Source: Yes71-27 sp040758635 | Lineage (GTDB): Bacteria; Bacillota; Desulfotomaculia; Desulfotomaculales; Ammonificaceae | NCBI GenBank assembly: GCA_040758635.1 | Contig: JBFLVI010000013.1 | Coordinates: 1 to 56,850, forward strand | Length of the DNA: 56,850 bases | Direction of reading: 5' to 3' | Shown here: positions 7,289 to 14,202 of the stretch, piece by piece | How positions within the stretch are numbered: the first letter of the stretch is position 1 | How the letters are laid out: every line of letters begins with the position of its first letter | Notes under the pieces: model-generated | The model's input: only the letters and a program-made list of their open reading frames with translations | What the model was told of the DNA's origin: nothing | Databases searched by the model: none | Translations under genes and position numbers: made by a program

Positions 7289-8009
7289 AACGGTGGCCGC
7301 GGTTGCGGTATTGCTTTTATTGTGGGAACTGCTGGCGGTCGTGCTGGACCTGGAGGCGCTGCCCCCGCCGGGTACGGCCTTTGCGGTCTTCGGGCGCGAC
7401 TTTCTGGGACCGCTCGGCTGGCATCTGCTGGTGAGTGCTTACCGGGTGCTGGCCGGTATCGCCCTGGCCGTTCTGACCGCCGTGCCCCTGGGCTTTATTC
7501 TCGGGCGGAACCCCGGCGCGGACCGTTTGGCGGCTCCGCTTATTTACCTGGTCTACCCGGTGCCGAAGATCGTGCTGCTGCCGGTTTTGATCCCGCTGCT
7601 CGGCATCGGCGATGCGAGCAAGGTCCTGCTCATCACCCTCATCCTTTTTTTCCAGATCCTGCTTCCGGTACGGGACGGGGCGCGTTACGTACCTGCCGCC
7701 TTGGTTGACTCGGTCGTCTCTTTGGGGGCGAATACCTGGGCGCTTTACCGCCACGTTATCTGGCCGGCGGTGCTCCCAGAAATGCTCACGGCGCTCCGGG
7801 TGGCCTCCGGCACGGCGATCGCGGTGCTGTTTTTCGCCGAGACGATCAGCAGTCAGGAAGGGCTCGGTTACTATATCTTCGACGCGCTGTCGAGCTGGGC
7901 TTACCCGGAAATGTACGCCGGTATCATCGCCATGGGGTTTCTGGGCTTCCTGATCTACACGGTTCTGGACTGGTTAGAGCGTCGCCTCTGTGCCTGGAAG
8001 TATCTTTAG
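7272..8009 (+). CDS. ABC transporter permease (SsuC/TauC-like)
   Basis: A 245-residue inner-membrane permease with about six helices. The cytoplasmic coupling segment is SLGANTWALYRHVIWPAVLP, matching the EAA loop of NitT/TauT permeases. It completes the binding protein-ATPase-permease set, the minimal content for import. No terminator is evident after the stop. Confidence 0.9.
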   Translation: MRRAFETVAAVAVLLLLWELLAVVLDLEALPPPGTAFAVFGRDFLGPLGWHLLVSAYRVLAGIALAVLTAVPLGFILGRNPGADRLAAPLIYLVYPVPKIVLLPVLIPLLGIGDASKVLLITLILFFQILLPVRDGARYVPAALVDSVVSLGANTWALYRHVIWPAVLPEMLTALRVASGTAIAVLFFAETISSQEGLGYYIFDALSSWAYPEMYAGIIAMGFLGFLIYTVLDWLERRLCAWKYL

Positions 8010-8120
8010 GAGCGCAAAATCCCGCTGAAAGTCAGGGCTGTTGCTGGAAGCGGCAGCGCGAAGTCAATCTGCCGGGAATCCATCCGAAAATATGGTTAAG
8101 ATGAGATTGGGGAGCTTTGG
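8010..8120. other. Intergenic, nothing recognised
   Basis: About 110 bases between the permease stop and family-1 copy C. I looked for a riboswitch because of GGAAGCGGCAGCGCGAAGTC but found no consensus I could defend. Confidence 0.4.
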
Positions 8121-8233
8121 CCCAGCACTCAACTCAACGTGAAAAAATACGAGATACCCTAACGCCTATTACTTGGGCGCAGGTTGTACCACAGAGTTGA
8201 GTGCCGGGCAGGCGAAGTTTTACAGCGGTCTCC
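8121..8233 (+). repeat. Family-1 repeat, copy C with right outer arm
   Basis: Inner arms CCCAGCACTCAACTC (8121-8135) and GAGTTGAGTGCCGGG (8194-8208) bound an 88-bp core. It is followed by CAGGCGAAGTTTTACAGCGG and TCTCC to 8233, the same right flank as copy A and as 33029-33053. The left outer arm is missing. It lies 33 bases before the diguanylate cyclase gene. Confidence 0.85.
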
Positions 8234-8265
8234 TATAGGAAACGCGAAAGGAGAAGACCGGGAGC

Positions 8266-9111
8266 ATGGTCGGGGCAATAATCGAGTTTCTGGACCGGAA
8301 ATACAAGGCATTCCTTTTGGCGGGGGCACTCCTCTTCGTTGTCTGTGTCAGTATCGCCCGCTACCTGACGGGTCCGGAATTTGCCTTTTCTGTATTTTAT
8401 GTGCTTCCGATCAGCCTGGTCAGCTGGCACGTGGGGCGGTGGGCGGGGGTGCTGGTCTCCACCTTCAGCGTCCTCACTTGGCTTGCCGCCGACCTGGCGA
8501 TGGCCGGCTCTTATTCACACTTTTTCGTCCCCATCTTAAACGAGGCCCTGCGGTACGTCGTCTTTCTTATTATCACTTTTATTCTTGCGGCCTTGAAGAA
8601 CGCGCTGGAACGTGAACGGGCGCTTGCCCGAACGGACCCGCTCACGCGCCTACCCAACAGGCGGGCCTTCTACGAGCTTGCCGGCGTCGAATTGCAAAAG
8701 TGCCACCGGCACCGGCGCCCAATCACCACCGTTTCCCTGGACATTGATAACTTCAAGCGCGTCAACGACAGCTTCGGCCACCAGGCGGGCGACGACCTCT
8801 TGTGCCTGGTGGCCGAGATCATCCGGCGCAACCTCCGGGCGACTGATCTCGCCGCACGGTTCGGCGGTGACGAGTTTGCCGTCCTGCTGCCTGAAACCGG
8901 TGCCGACGCTGCCCGGGCGGTGGTTCAGAGGCTCCAGGGGCAGCTTTTGGGGGCCGTACGGACAAGAGAGTGGCCGGTGACCTTCAGCATCGGCGTCGTT
9001 ACCTTTAACGATGCGCCGGAAGCCGTAGACGAAATGGTAAAAAGGGCCGACAACCTCATGTATGCCGTGAAGCAAAGCGGGAAAAACTCGATTAAGCAGG
9101 AGGTAGTCTGA
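8266..9111 (+). CDS. Membrane-bound diguanylate cyclase
   Basis: A 281-residue protein with an N-terminal membrane sensor of about four helices (residues 14-110) and a C-terminal GGDEF domain that would make cyclic di-GMP from two GTP. The active-site loop is intact (ARFGGDEFAVLLPETG), and an RxxD inhibitory site (RATD) lies five residues before it, so product feedback is expected. The metal-binding TVSLDIDNFKRVND segment is also intact. No PAS, GAF or receiver domain is present. The start at 8266 follows GGAG. Its promoter must lie in or near family-1 copy C. Confidence 0.92.
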   Translation: MVGAIIEFLDRKYKAFLLAGALLFVVCVSIARYLTGPEFAFSVFYVLPISLVSWHVGRWAGVLVSTFSVLTWLAADLAMAGSYSHFFVPILNEALRYVVFLIITFILAALKNALERERALARTDPLTRLPNRRAFYELAGVELQKCHRHRRPITTVSLDIDNFKRVNDSFGHQAGDDLLCLVAEIIRRNLRATDLAARFGGDEFAVLLPETGADAARAVVQRLQGQLLGAVRTREWPVTFSIGVVTFNDAPEAVDEMVKRADNLMYAVKQSGKNSIKQEVV

Positions 9112-9127
9112 TAGTTTTCAGGAAGCC

Positions 9128-9170
9128 GGTCCCGGTTCCGGTGGGACCCGGTCCCGCACCGGCTGGGACC
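9128..9170. repeat. Two tandem GGTCCC/GGGACC hairpins
   Basis: GGTCCC (9128-9133) pairs with GGGACC (9143-9148), and the same arms recur at 9150-9155 and 9165-9170, each with a nine-base loop rich in CCGG. They follow the diguanylate cyclase stop by about 16 bases. There is no proper T tract, so a simple terminator is uncertain; they could also be a transcript-end stabiliser or a protein site. Confidence 0.5.
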
Positions 9171-9309
9171 TTTGCCTCATTTTGTCCTTTCGACCCCCGC
9201 AATTATTTTCCCGGTAGCGGATGTTTAAAACGAAAAGGTGATGCGGAGGTGGTGTTGCTTCGGGAATTAATCAGTATTACGGACTCTTAACTGAAGGAGG
9301 TATAAGATT

Positions 9310-10290
9310 ATGAATTTGAAGAAAGCTGCCTTTATCGTTGCTTTTCTCTTCGCCTGCGGTTGGATCTTTGCGGCGCCCCGGTGGTCGCTGGCCGTCCCGC
9401 CCGGCGGACACCCCGTCTTTGGCCCGGGCTGGATGCCGAAAGGCGAGGCCGTCGCCGCGGAAACCTACGATGAAGATGCGGTGGACGAAGACGTTTACGG
9501 GGAGGACCGGGGTCCGGCCTGGGCGCGTGAGGAGCACCCCAGCCTGAAGGGTCTCCGCCGGGCGTACGCGAACGTCTGCCGGAACCAGGCAAACATCCGG
9601 GCGCAAAATGTGCTGCGGGCTTTGATCGAGGCCCGGTCGGTGACCGATTCGGTTTACCAACTGGAGGAAGCGACCGGCGACGAGGAAACACTTGACGAAC
9701 TCACGGGGGACGAGGAAGTCCAGGAAGCCCTGGTCCAGGAGGCCAAGCGAATCAGGGAAGAGGCCCGCCAGCAGTTGCGCGAGCGGAAGGCTTTCGCCTG
9801 GGCGCTGAAGAAGATCGGCCGGGCTCTGGAGAAGTTAGGCGACCGCATCGCGGCCGAAGAAGCCCTGGTCGAGGCCGCTGCAGCAGCGCCGGAGGACCAA
9901 GCGGTGTACGAGGCGCTCAATGAGCTCTACGCGCAGATGGGAACTGCCGAAATGCCGGTATTCGTGAAAGGTAAAAAAGTGAAGTTCGACGTACCGCCAC
10001 GGGTGGTCCACGGGCGCACCCTGGTCCCGCTGCGGAAGCTCGCCGAAAGTCTGGGCTGTACGGTAGAGTGGCAGGCAGCCGAGCGGAAGGTCGTCTTCAT
10101 CCAGGGAGCCAAGGTCATCGTTCTGGGTGTCGGTCAGAATACCGCAACGGTTGACGGGCGGGAGATCAGCCTGGACGTGTCTCCGACAATCATTAACGGC
10201 AGGGTGCTGGTCCCGCTCCGGTTCATCAGCGAGGCGGTTGACGCGGAGGTTGATTACCTCGCTGAGTCCAGGATGGTAGTGGTGAACTGA
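9310..10290 (+). CDS. Secreted protein with copper-amine-oxidase-type stalk domain
   Basis: A 326-residue exported protein with a signal peptide (about residues 1-30). A helical, Glu/Arg-rich middle (about 75-210) resembles DUF5667-like helical regions. The C-terminal domain of about 110 residues belongs to the copper amine oxidase N-terminal/stalk family, with its duplicated signature RVVHGRTLVPLRKLAESLG and INGRVLVPLRFISEAV. This non-catalytic domain is common on cell-surface proteins of thermophilic Clostridia and is thought to bind wall material. AAGGAGG precedes the ATG and a good terminator follows, so it is a single-gene unit. Confidence 0.82.
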   Translation: MNLKKAAFIVAFLFACGWIFAAPRWSLAVPPGGHPVFGPGWMPKGEAVAAETYDEDAVDEDVYGEDRGPAWAREEHPSLKGLRRAYANVCRNQANIRAQNVLRALIEARSVTDSVYQLEEATGDEETLDELTGDEEVQEALVQEAKRIREEARQQLRERKAFAWALKKIGRALEKLGDRIAAEEALVEAAAAAPEDQAVYEALNELYAQMGTAEMPVFVKGKKVKFDVPPRVVHGRTLVPLRKLAESLGCTVEWQAAERKVVFIQGAKVIVLGVGQNTATVDGREISLDVSPTIINGRVLVPLRFISEAVDAEVDYLAESRMVVVN

Positions 10291-10320
10291 GGTTGAAAAT
10301 TTCCGCCATTCCTGTGAAAC

Positions 10321-10351
10321 GGCCCCCGGGCCCGGACCGGGGGCCGCTTTT
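10321..10351 (+). terminator. Intrinsic terminator after the stalk-domain gene
   Basis: Nine-base arms GGCCCCCGG (10321-10329) and CCGGGGGCC (10337-10345) with a seven-base loop, followed by GCTTTTA. Confidence 0.85.
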
Positions 10352-10439
10352 ATGGTTCCAGACCGCCTTAAAACCCCGGGCGATGCCGGAATCTTAAAAA
10401 GGTTGCGCCTGCGTTGAAGGTCCGGCAGATTTCCGGTCG

Positions 10440-10468
10440 TTGCAGGGAAGATTCCCCTGTGCTATAAT
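10440..10468 (+). promoter_or_regulatory. Sigma-A type promoter for rpmE
   Basis: TTGCAG (10440-10445), a 17-base spacer and a perfect TATAAT (10463-10468), about 50 bases before the rpmE start. Confidence 0.75.
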
Positions 10469-10519
10469 AACATAGGTTTGAGATGGGTTTTCTGACGGAA
10501 CAGAAAGGAGCGGATTGGA

Positions 10520-10726
10520 TTGAAAAAGGGAATTCACCCGGAGTACGGGCCAGCGCGCGTGGTCTGTGCCTGCGGTGCAACTTTCGAAACCGGTTCCACG
10601 AAGAAGGAGTTGCGGGTGGAGATCTGTTCCCGGTGCCACCCCTTTTATACCGGACAGCGACAAACGGTGGTTGACCGCCGGGGCCGGGCGGAGCGATTCC
10701 GCAAGAAGTATAAGTTGGATTCATAG
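10520..10726 (+). CDS. rpmE: 50S ribosomal protein L31 (zinc-binding type)
   Basis: Ribosomal protein bL31, 68 residues, located at the subunit interface. It is the zinc-containing form: the four cysteines lie in VVCACGATF and EICSRCHPFYTG. Starts at TTG 10520 with AAAGGAG upstream; the sequence MKKGIHPEYGPARVVCACGA aligns with family starts. In many Firmicutes rpmE lies near prfA, as here. A zinc-free paralogue is not present in this window. Confidence 0.95.
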   Translation: MKKGIHPEYGPARVVCACGATFETGSTKKELRVEICSRCHPFYTGQRQTVVDRRGRAERFRKKYKLDS

Positions 10727-10761
10727 CGGTCTGGGGGCTTACCGCTTTTAGGTGGTAGCAT

Positions 10762-11661
10762 TTGAAAAAAACGGAGGTTACTTACGGCGGCCAAGCGGTC
10801 ATCGAAGGGGTGATGATGCGCGGGCCGAAGTCCTGGGCGGTGGCCGTGCGCCGTCCGGACGGTTCGATTGTTGTAAAGCAGGAACCGCTCAAGGCGTTAA
10901 GCACCTCGGGTTTGTGGCGCCGCCCGTTTTTCCGGGGGATGGCGGTGCTTTACGAGGCGCTGGTGATCGGCGTTCGGGCCCTGAGCTACTCTGCCGAACA
11001 GGCGGCGGGGGAAGAGGAGCATCCGGTTGGCCGCTGGGAGATTGCGGCCACCATCTTTTTAGGGATTGGCCTGGCGGTGCTCCTTTTCAAGGTTATTCCT
11101 GCCGGGCTAGCGCACCTGGTGAAGAGCCAAATAACGTCTAACTTGGGGCAGAGTTTGGTCGAGGGAGTGGTGCGGCTGGCCGTTTTTCTACTATACATTG
11201 TTTTGGTGGGCCTGATTCCCGATATCCGGCGGGTTTTTGCCTATCACGGCGCAGAGCACCGGGTGATTAACGCTTACGAAGCGGGAAGGGAACTGACACC
11301 GGAAGGCGTGCGGGGTTTCCCGCTGTTGCATCTTCGGTGCGGTACGAGTTTTTTATTGATTGTTGTGGTTCTAAGTATCTTCGTCTTTTCGTTTGCAGGG
11401 TACGAACCTTTGTGGTGGCGGCTGCTGTCCCGGATTTTACTGCTCCCGGTGGTTGTGGTGGTCAGTTACGAGTTTATAAAGCTTTCCGCGCGGAAGGCGC
11501 AGAATCCGTTTTTCCGTGCCATAGCTGCGCCGGGGCTATGGCTGCAGCGGCTGACCACGCGCGAGCCGGATGACGCGCAGGTGGCGGTGGCGATAGCGGC
11601 GCTTGACGCAGTGCTGGTGGAAGAAGGTGAGCAGAATGCTGGAGAAACTGGCGCGACTTGA
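10762..11661 (+). CDS. yqhQ: DUF1385 membrane protein YqhQ
   Basis: A 299-residue membrane protein of the DUF1385 family. The N-terminal signature is YGGQAVIEGVMMRGPKSWAV; hydrophobic segments lie near residues 95-115, 135-150, 195-215 and 220-240. The cytoplasmic-type loop YHGAEHRVINAYEAG contains conserved His residues. The function is not established. Many Clostridia place it directly before prfA, and here the prfA start lies inside its 3' end (26-base overlap), so the two are coupled. Start is TTG 10762 after AGGTGG. Confidence 0.85.
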   Translation: MKKTEVTYGGQAVIEGVMMRGPKSWAVAVRRPDGSIVVKQEPLKALSTSGLWRRPFFRGMAVLYEALVIGVRALSYSAEQAAGEEEHPVGRWEIAATIFLGIGLAVLLFKVIPAGLAHLVKSQITSNLGQSLVEGVVRLAVFLLYIVLVGLIPDIRRVFAYHGAEHRVINAYEAGRELTPEGVRGFPLLHLRCGTSFLLIVVVLSIFVFSFAGYEPLWWRLLSRILLLPVVVVVSYEFIKLSARKAQNPFFRAIAAPGLWLQRLTTREPDDAQVAVAIAALDAVLVEEGEQNAGETGAT

Positions 11662-12703
11662 AGAGCGTTACGAAGAGTTGAATAAAAAGATCGCCGACCC
11701 GACGGTGATCGGGGATTACAACCGCTGGCGGGAATACGTGAAGGTGCACGCCGAAATCGAGCCGGTGGTGGCCGTTTACCGGGAGTACAAGAACACCGTG
11801 CAGGAACTGGAGGATACCGAGGCCCTGCTGCGGGAGGAAAAAGACCCGGAACTGCGGGAGCTGGCGATAGAGGAATTGGCGGCGCTGAAAGAAAAGAAGG
11901 AAGCGTTGACCGAGCGCTTAAAGGTTCTCCTCCTGCCGAAAGACCCGAACGACGAAAAGAACGTGATCATCGAGATCCGCGCCGGAACGGGCGGTGAAGA
12001 GGCGGCGCTTTTTGCGGGCGACCTCTTGCGGATGTACCTGAAGTACGCGGAACGGCTTGGCTGGCGCACGGAGATGCTGAGCAGCAACCCGACCGACCTC
12101 GGCGGCTTCAAAGAAGCCATTGTTTTAATCGAGGGGCGGGGCGCGTACAGCCGGTTGAAGTTTGAGAGCGGGGTCCACCGGGTGCAGCGCGTGCCGGAGA
12201 CCGAGGCCAGCGGGCGGATCCATACCTCGGCGGCGACGGTAGCTGTCCTGCCCGAAGCCGAAGAGGTAGACATCGCGATTGACCCGAAGGACCTCCGGAT
12301 TGACGTCTTCTGTTCTACCGGTCCCGGCGGCCAGTCGGTGAATACCACCCAGTCCGCGGTCCGGATCACCCATCTCCCGACGGGGATCGTGGTGAGTTGC
12401 CAGGACGAGAAGTCGCAGCACAAGAACCGGGACAAGGCGATGAAGGTGTTACGGGCGCGGCTGCTCGACCGGGCGCAGCAGGAGCAGCAGGAGGCGATCG
12501 CCCAGGAGCGACGCTCGCAGGTCGGCACCGGGGACCGCAGCGAGCGGATCAGGACCTACAACTTTCCCCAGAACCGGGTTACCGACCACAGGGTAGGCTT
12601 GACCCTGTACCGGCTTGGGGAGGTTCTGGAAGGCGACCTGGACGAGTTGATCACTGCGCTTGCCGCCCAGCACCAGGCGGAACGGCTGCGCCAGATCAGT
12701 TGA
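11636..12703 (+). CDS. prfA: Peptide chain release factor 1
   Basis: RF1 (355 residues), which reads UAA and UAG and triggers hydrolysis of peptidyl-tRNA. The catalytic GGQ loop is in CSTGPGGQSVNTTQSAVRIT; Gln there is the residue methylated by PrmC, whose gene follows. The stop-recognition region falls around residues 180-200 (VHRVQRVPETEASGRIHTSA). The ATG at 11636 (MLEKLARLEERYEEL) is preferred to the longer TTG reading at 11603 because it matches the family start and follows AAGAAGGTGAG. Confidence 0.96.
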   Translation: MLEKLARLEERYEELNKKIADPTVIGDYNRWREYVKVHAEIEPVVAVYREYKNTVQELEDTEALLREEKDPELRELAIEELAALKEKKEALTERLKVLLLPKDPNDEKNVIIEIRAGTGGEEAALFAGDLLRMYLKYAERLGWRTEMLSSNPTDLGGFKEAIVLIEGRGAYSRLKFESGVHRVQRVPETEASGRIHTSAATVAVLPEAEEVDIAIDPKDLRIDVFCSTGPGGQSVNTTQSAVRITHLPTGIVVSCQDEKSQHKNRDKAMKVLRARLLDRAQQEQQEAIAQERRSQVGTGDRSERIRTYNFPQNRVTDHRVGLTLYRLGEVLEGDLDELITALAAQHQAERLRQIS

Positions 12704-12851
12704 CTCCCGGGTTGGGCGTTGGGGGACAGAATTCAGAAGTCAGAAGTCAGAAGATAAAGGGTAGCGTTTTTCTGAGGGTAGGCGCTGCCCACCATTTCGG
12801 ATCTCGGGTGTTGGGGTGTCCAGCATCGGTGCCGGGATCAGGAATAAATTG
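12704..12851. repeat. Degenerate heptad fragment between prfA and prmC
   Basis: Three consecutive seven-base units TTCAGAA, GTCAGAA, GTCAGAA (12732-12752) are the reverse complement of the TTCTGAC heptads at 33195-33222. The fragment continues to GCCCACCATTTCGGAT (about 12787-12802), which matches the end of that island (ATCCGAAATGGTGG) on the other strand. This is a partial, inverted copy of the 33.1-kb island, lodged inside a normally tight gene pair. Confidence 0.7.
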
Positions 12852-13706
12852 ATGCGGGTAGACCAGCTTTTGAAAAAGGGGACGACGGCGCTTAGGGCGG
12901 CGGGGATTCCCTCGCCGCGTGTGGATGCAGAAGTCCTCCTCAGTTTTGTTTTAGGCTGTGACCGCCTCGCGCTCTACCGGGAACCCGGGCGGGAAATAGC
13001 CGCTGCACAAGTGGCGCGGTTTGAAGAACTGGTGGCCCGCCGGGCGGCCGGGGAGCCGGTCGCTTACCTAACCGGGGAAAAGGAGTTTATGGGCTTGCGT
13101 TTTACCGTGACGCCCGCAGTACTGATTCCCCGGCCCGAGACCGAGTTGCTGGTGGAAACGGCCGTCTCCCTGCTTGCGGGAACGGCGGCCCCGGTGGTTG
13201 CGGATGTGGGGACGGGGAGCGGCGCGGTGGCGGTGAGTCTGGCCGTGATTCTGCCTGCCGCGCAGGTCATGGCGGTGGACGTGTCGGCTGCCGCCCTTGC
13301 GGTGGCGCGGGAAAACGCCTGCCGGCATGGGGTAGCGGATAGGGTGGCCTTTTACCAGGGCGATTTGCTGGTGCCCTTTTTGGCGGGGGGAAAGGCCTTC
13401 GACCTGGTGGCGGCAAACCTCCCTTACGTCCCGTCCGGGGAAATGGCGGGGTTGCCGGGGCCGGTACGTTATGAGCCGGCGCTGGCACTCGACGGCGGGC
13501 CGGACGGGCTGGCGCTTTACCGCTGCTTGGTGCCCCAGGCTGCCCGGGTCCTGAGACCGGGGGGCCACCTGTTGATGGAGATCGATCCCCGCCAGTCGGA
13601 GGCGGTCCTGGCGCTGCTGCCGGCTCTCACCTGGAGGGCGCGCACGGTGCCCGACCTTACCGGGCGCACCCGGCTGGTTGCGGCGGCATTGCGGCGTGGT
13701 GAATAA
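12852..13706 (+). CDS. prmC: Release factor glutamine N5-methyltransferase
   Basis: PrmC (HemK), 284 residues, methylates the GGQ glutamine of release factors with S-adenosylmethionine. Residues 1-85 are the helical substrate-recognition domain, ending in the family motif GEPVAYLTGEKEFMGL. The SAM-binding motif is VADVGTGSGAVAVSLA. The catalytic tetrapeptide, usually NPPY, reads N189-L-P-Y192; the second residue contacts little of the substrate glutamine, so activity is probably kept. Start is the ATG at 12852 (MRVDQLLKKG). It lies directly after prfA apart from a repeat fragment. Confidence 0.93.
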   Translation: MRVDQLLKKGTTALRAAGIPSPRVDAEVLLSFVLGCDRLALYREPGREIAAAQVARFEELVARRAAGEPVAYLTGEKEFMGLRFTVTPAVLIPRPETELLVETAVSLLAGTAAPVVADVGTGSGAVAVSLAVILPAAQVMAVDVSAAALAVARENACRHGVADRVAFYQGDLLVPFLAGGKAFDLVAANLPYVPSGEMAGLPGPVRYEPALALDGGPDGLALYRCLVPQAARVLRPGGHLLMEIDPRQSEAVLALLPALTWRARTVPDLTGRTRLVAAALRRGE

Positions 13707-13767
13707 CCCGCGCCGGATCGGGGATGTTTCTAAGACGGTAACTGTTAAGCCTGCCACCCACCACTTA

Positions 13768-13835
13768 CCCCGCACTCAACTCCGTGTGCGGCTACCGGAG
13801 CTGCACTGCTTTTACCGGCTGAGTTGAGTGCGGGG
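13768..13835. repeat. Family-1-type element D1
   Basis: Perfect 15-bp inverted ends, CCCCGCACTCAACTC (13768-13782) and GAGTTGAGTGCGGGG (13821-13835), around a 38-base interior unrelated to the other copies. Only the arms are shared. The fourth arm base is C paired with G, whereas copy B has A-T and copy F has G-C. Confidence 0.8.
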
Positions 13836-13861
13836 CGGCGAGAAACAAGCAGTGCGAGGAA

Positions 13862-13958
13862 CCCGGCACTCAATTCGGCTTGGAAAGTAGCAACTGGGCA
13901 GAAACATTAAATGTTGCAAAAACCGCCTGTTTTCTACCAGAGCAAGTTTGAGTGCGGG
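13862..13958. repeat. Family-1-type element D2
   Basis: Arms CCCGGCACTCAA (13862-13873) and TTTGAGTGCGGG (13947-13958) around about 73 bases of different interior. The right arm lacks one base of the usual sequence. Confidence 0.6.
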
Positions 13959-13969
13959 CTGGGCCGGAG

Positions 13970-14067
13970 CCCAGCACTCAGACTGGTATCAAAAACACAA
14001 CTGCGAGAAGCGTATAAATAAGGTTTAACGGAAGTGACTTTTCTTAAAAGCACAACTGAATGCTGGG
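13970..14067. repeat. Family-1-type element D3
   Basis: Arms CCCAGCACTCAG (13970-13981) and CTGAATGCTGGG (14056-14067) around an AT-richer interior. It is the third unit in a head-to-tail cluster with D1 and D2 and lies 135 bases before the cation ATPase gene. Confidence 0.6.
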
Positions 14068-14202
14068 TAAGGACCCGGACGGCGAGCATGACAAAGCAAT
14101 GCGCCGTTTATCGCCGCGCCCGACGGGAAGCCTGAATAGTAATCTTAATAATCTTATACGTAATGAAACAGGACCTGGGTTGAGGGCGAGGGGGGGTCGG
14201 GA

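Noticed and set aside
8010..8100. Possible cobalamin-type riboswitch
   Set aside because: Isolated similarity (GCGCGAAGTC, GCCGGGAATCC) without the B12-box or a downstream transport gene in proper position; the family-1 repeat intervenes.
9112..9309. Possible c-di-GMP riboswitch before the stalk-domain gene
   Set aside because: Attractive because a diguanylate cyclase is adjacent, but none of the conserved GEMM bases could be found.
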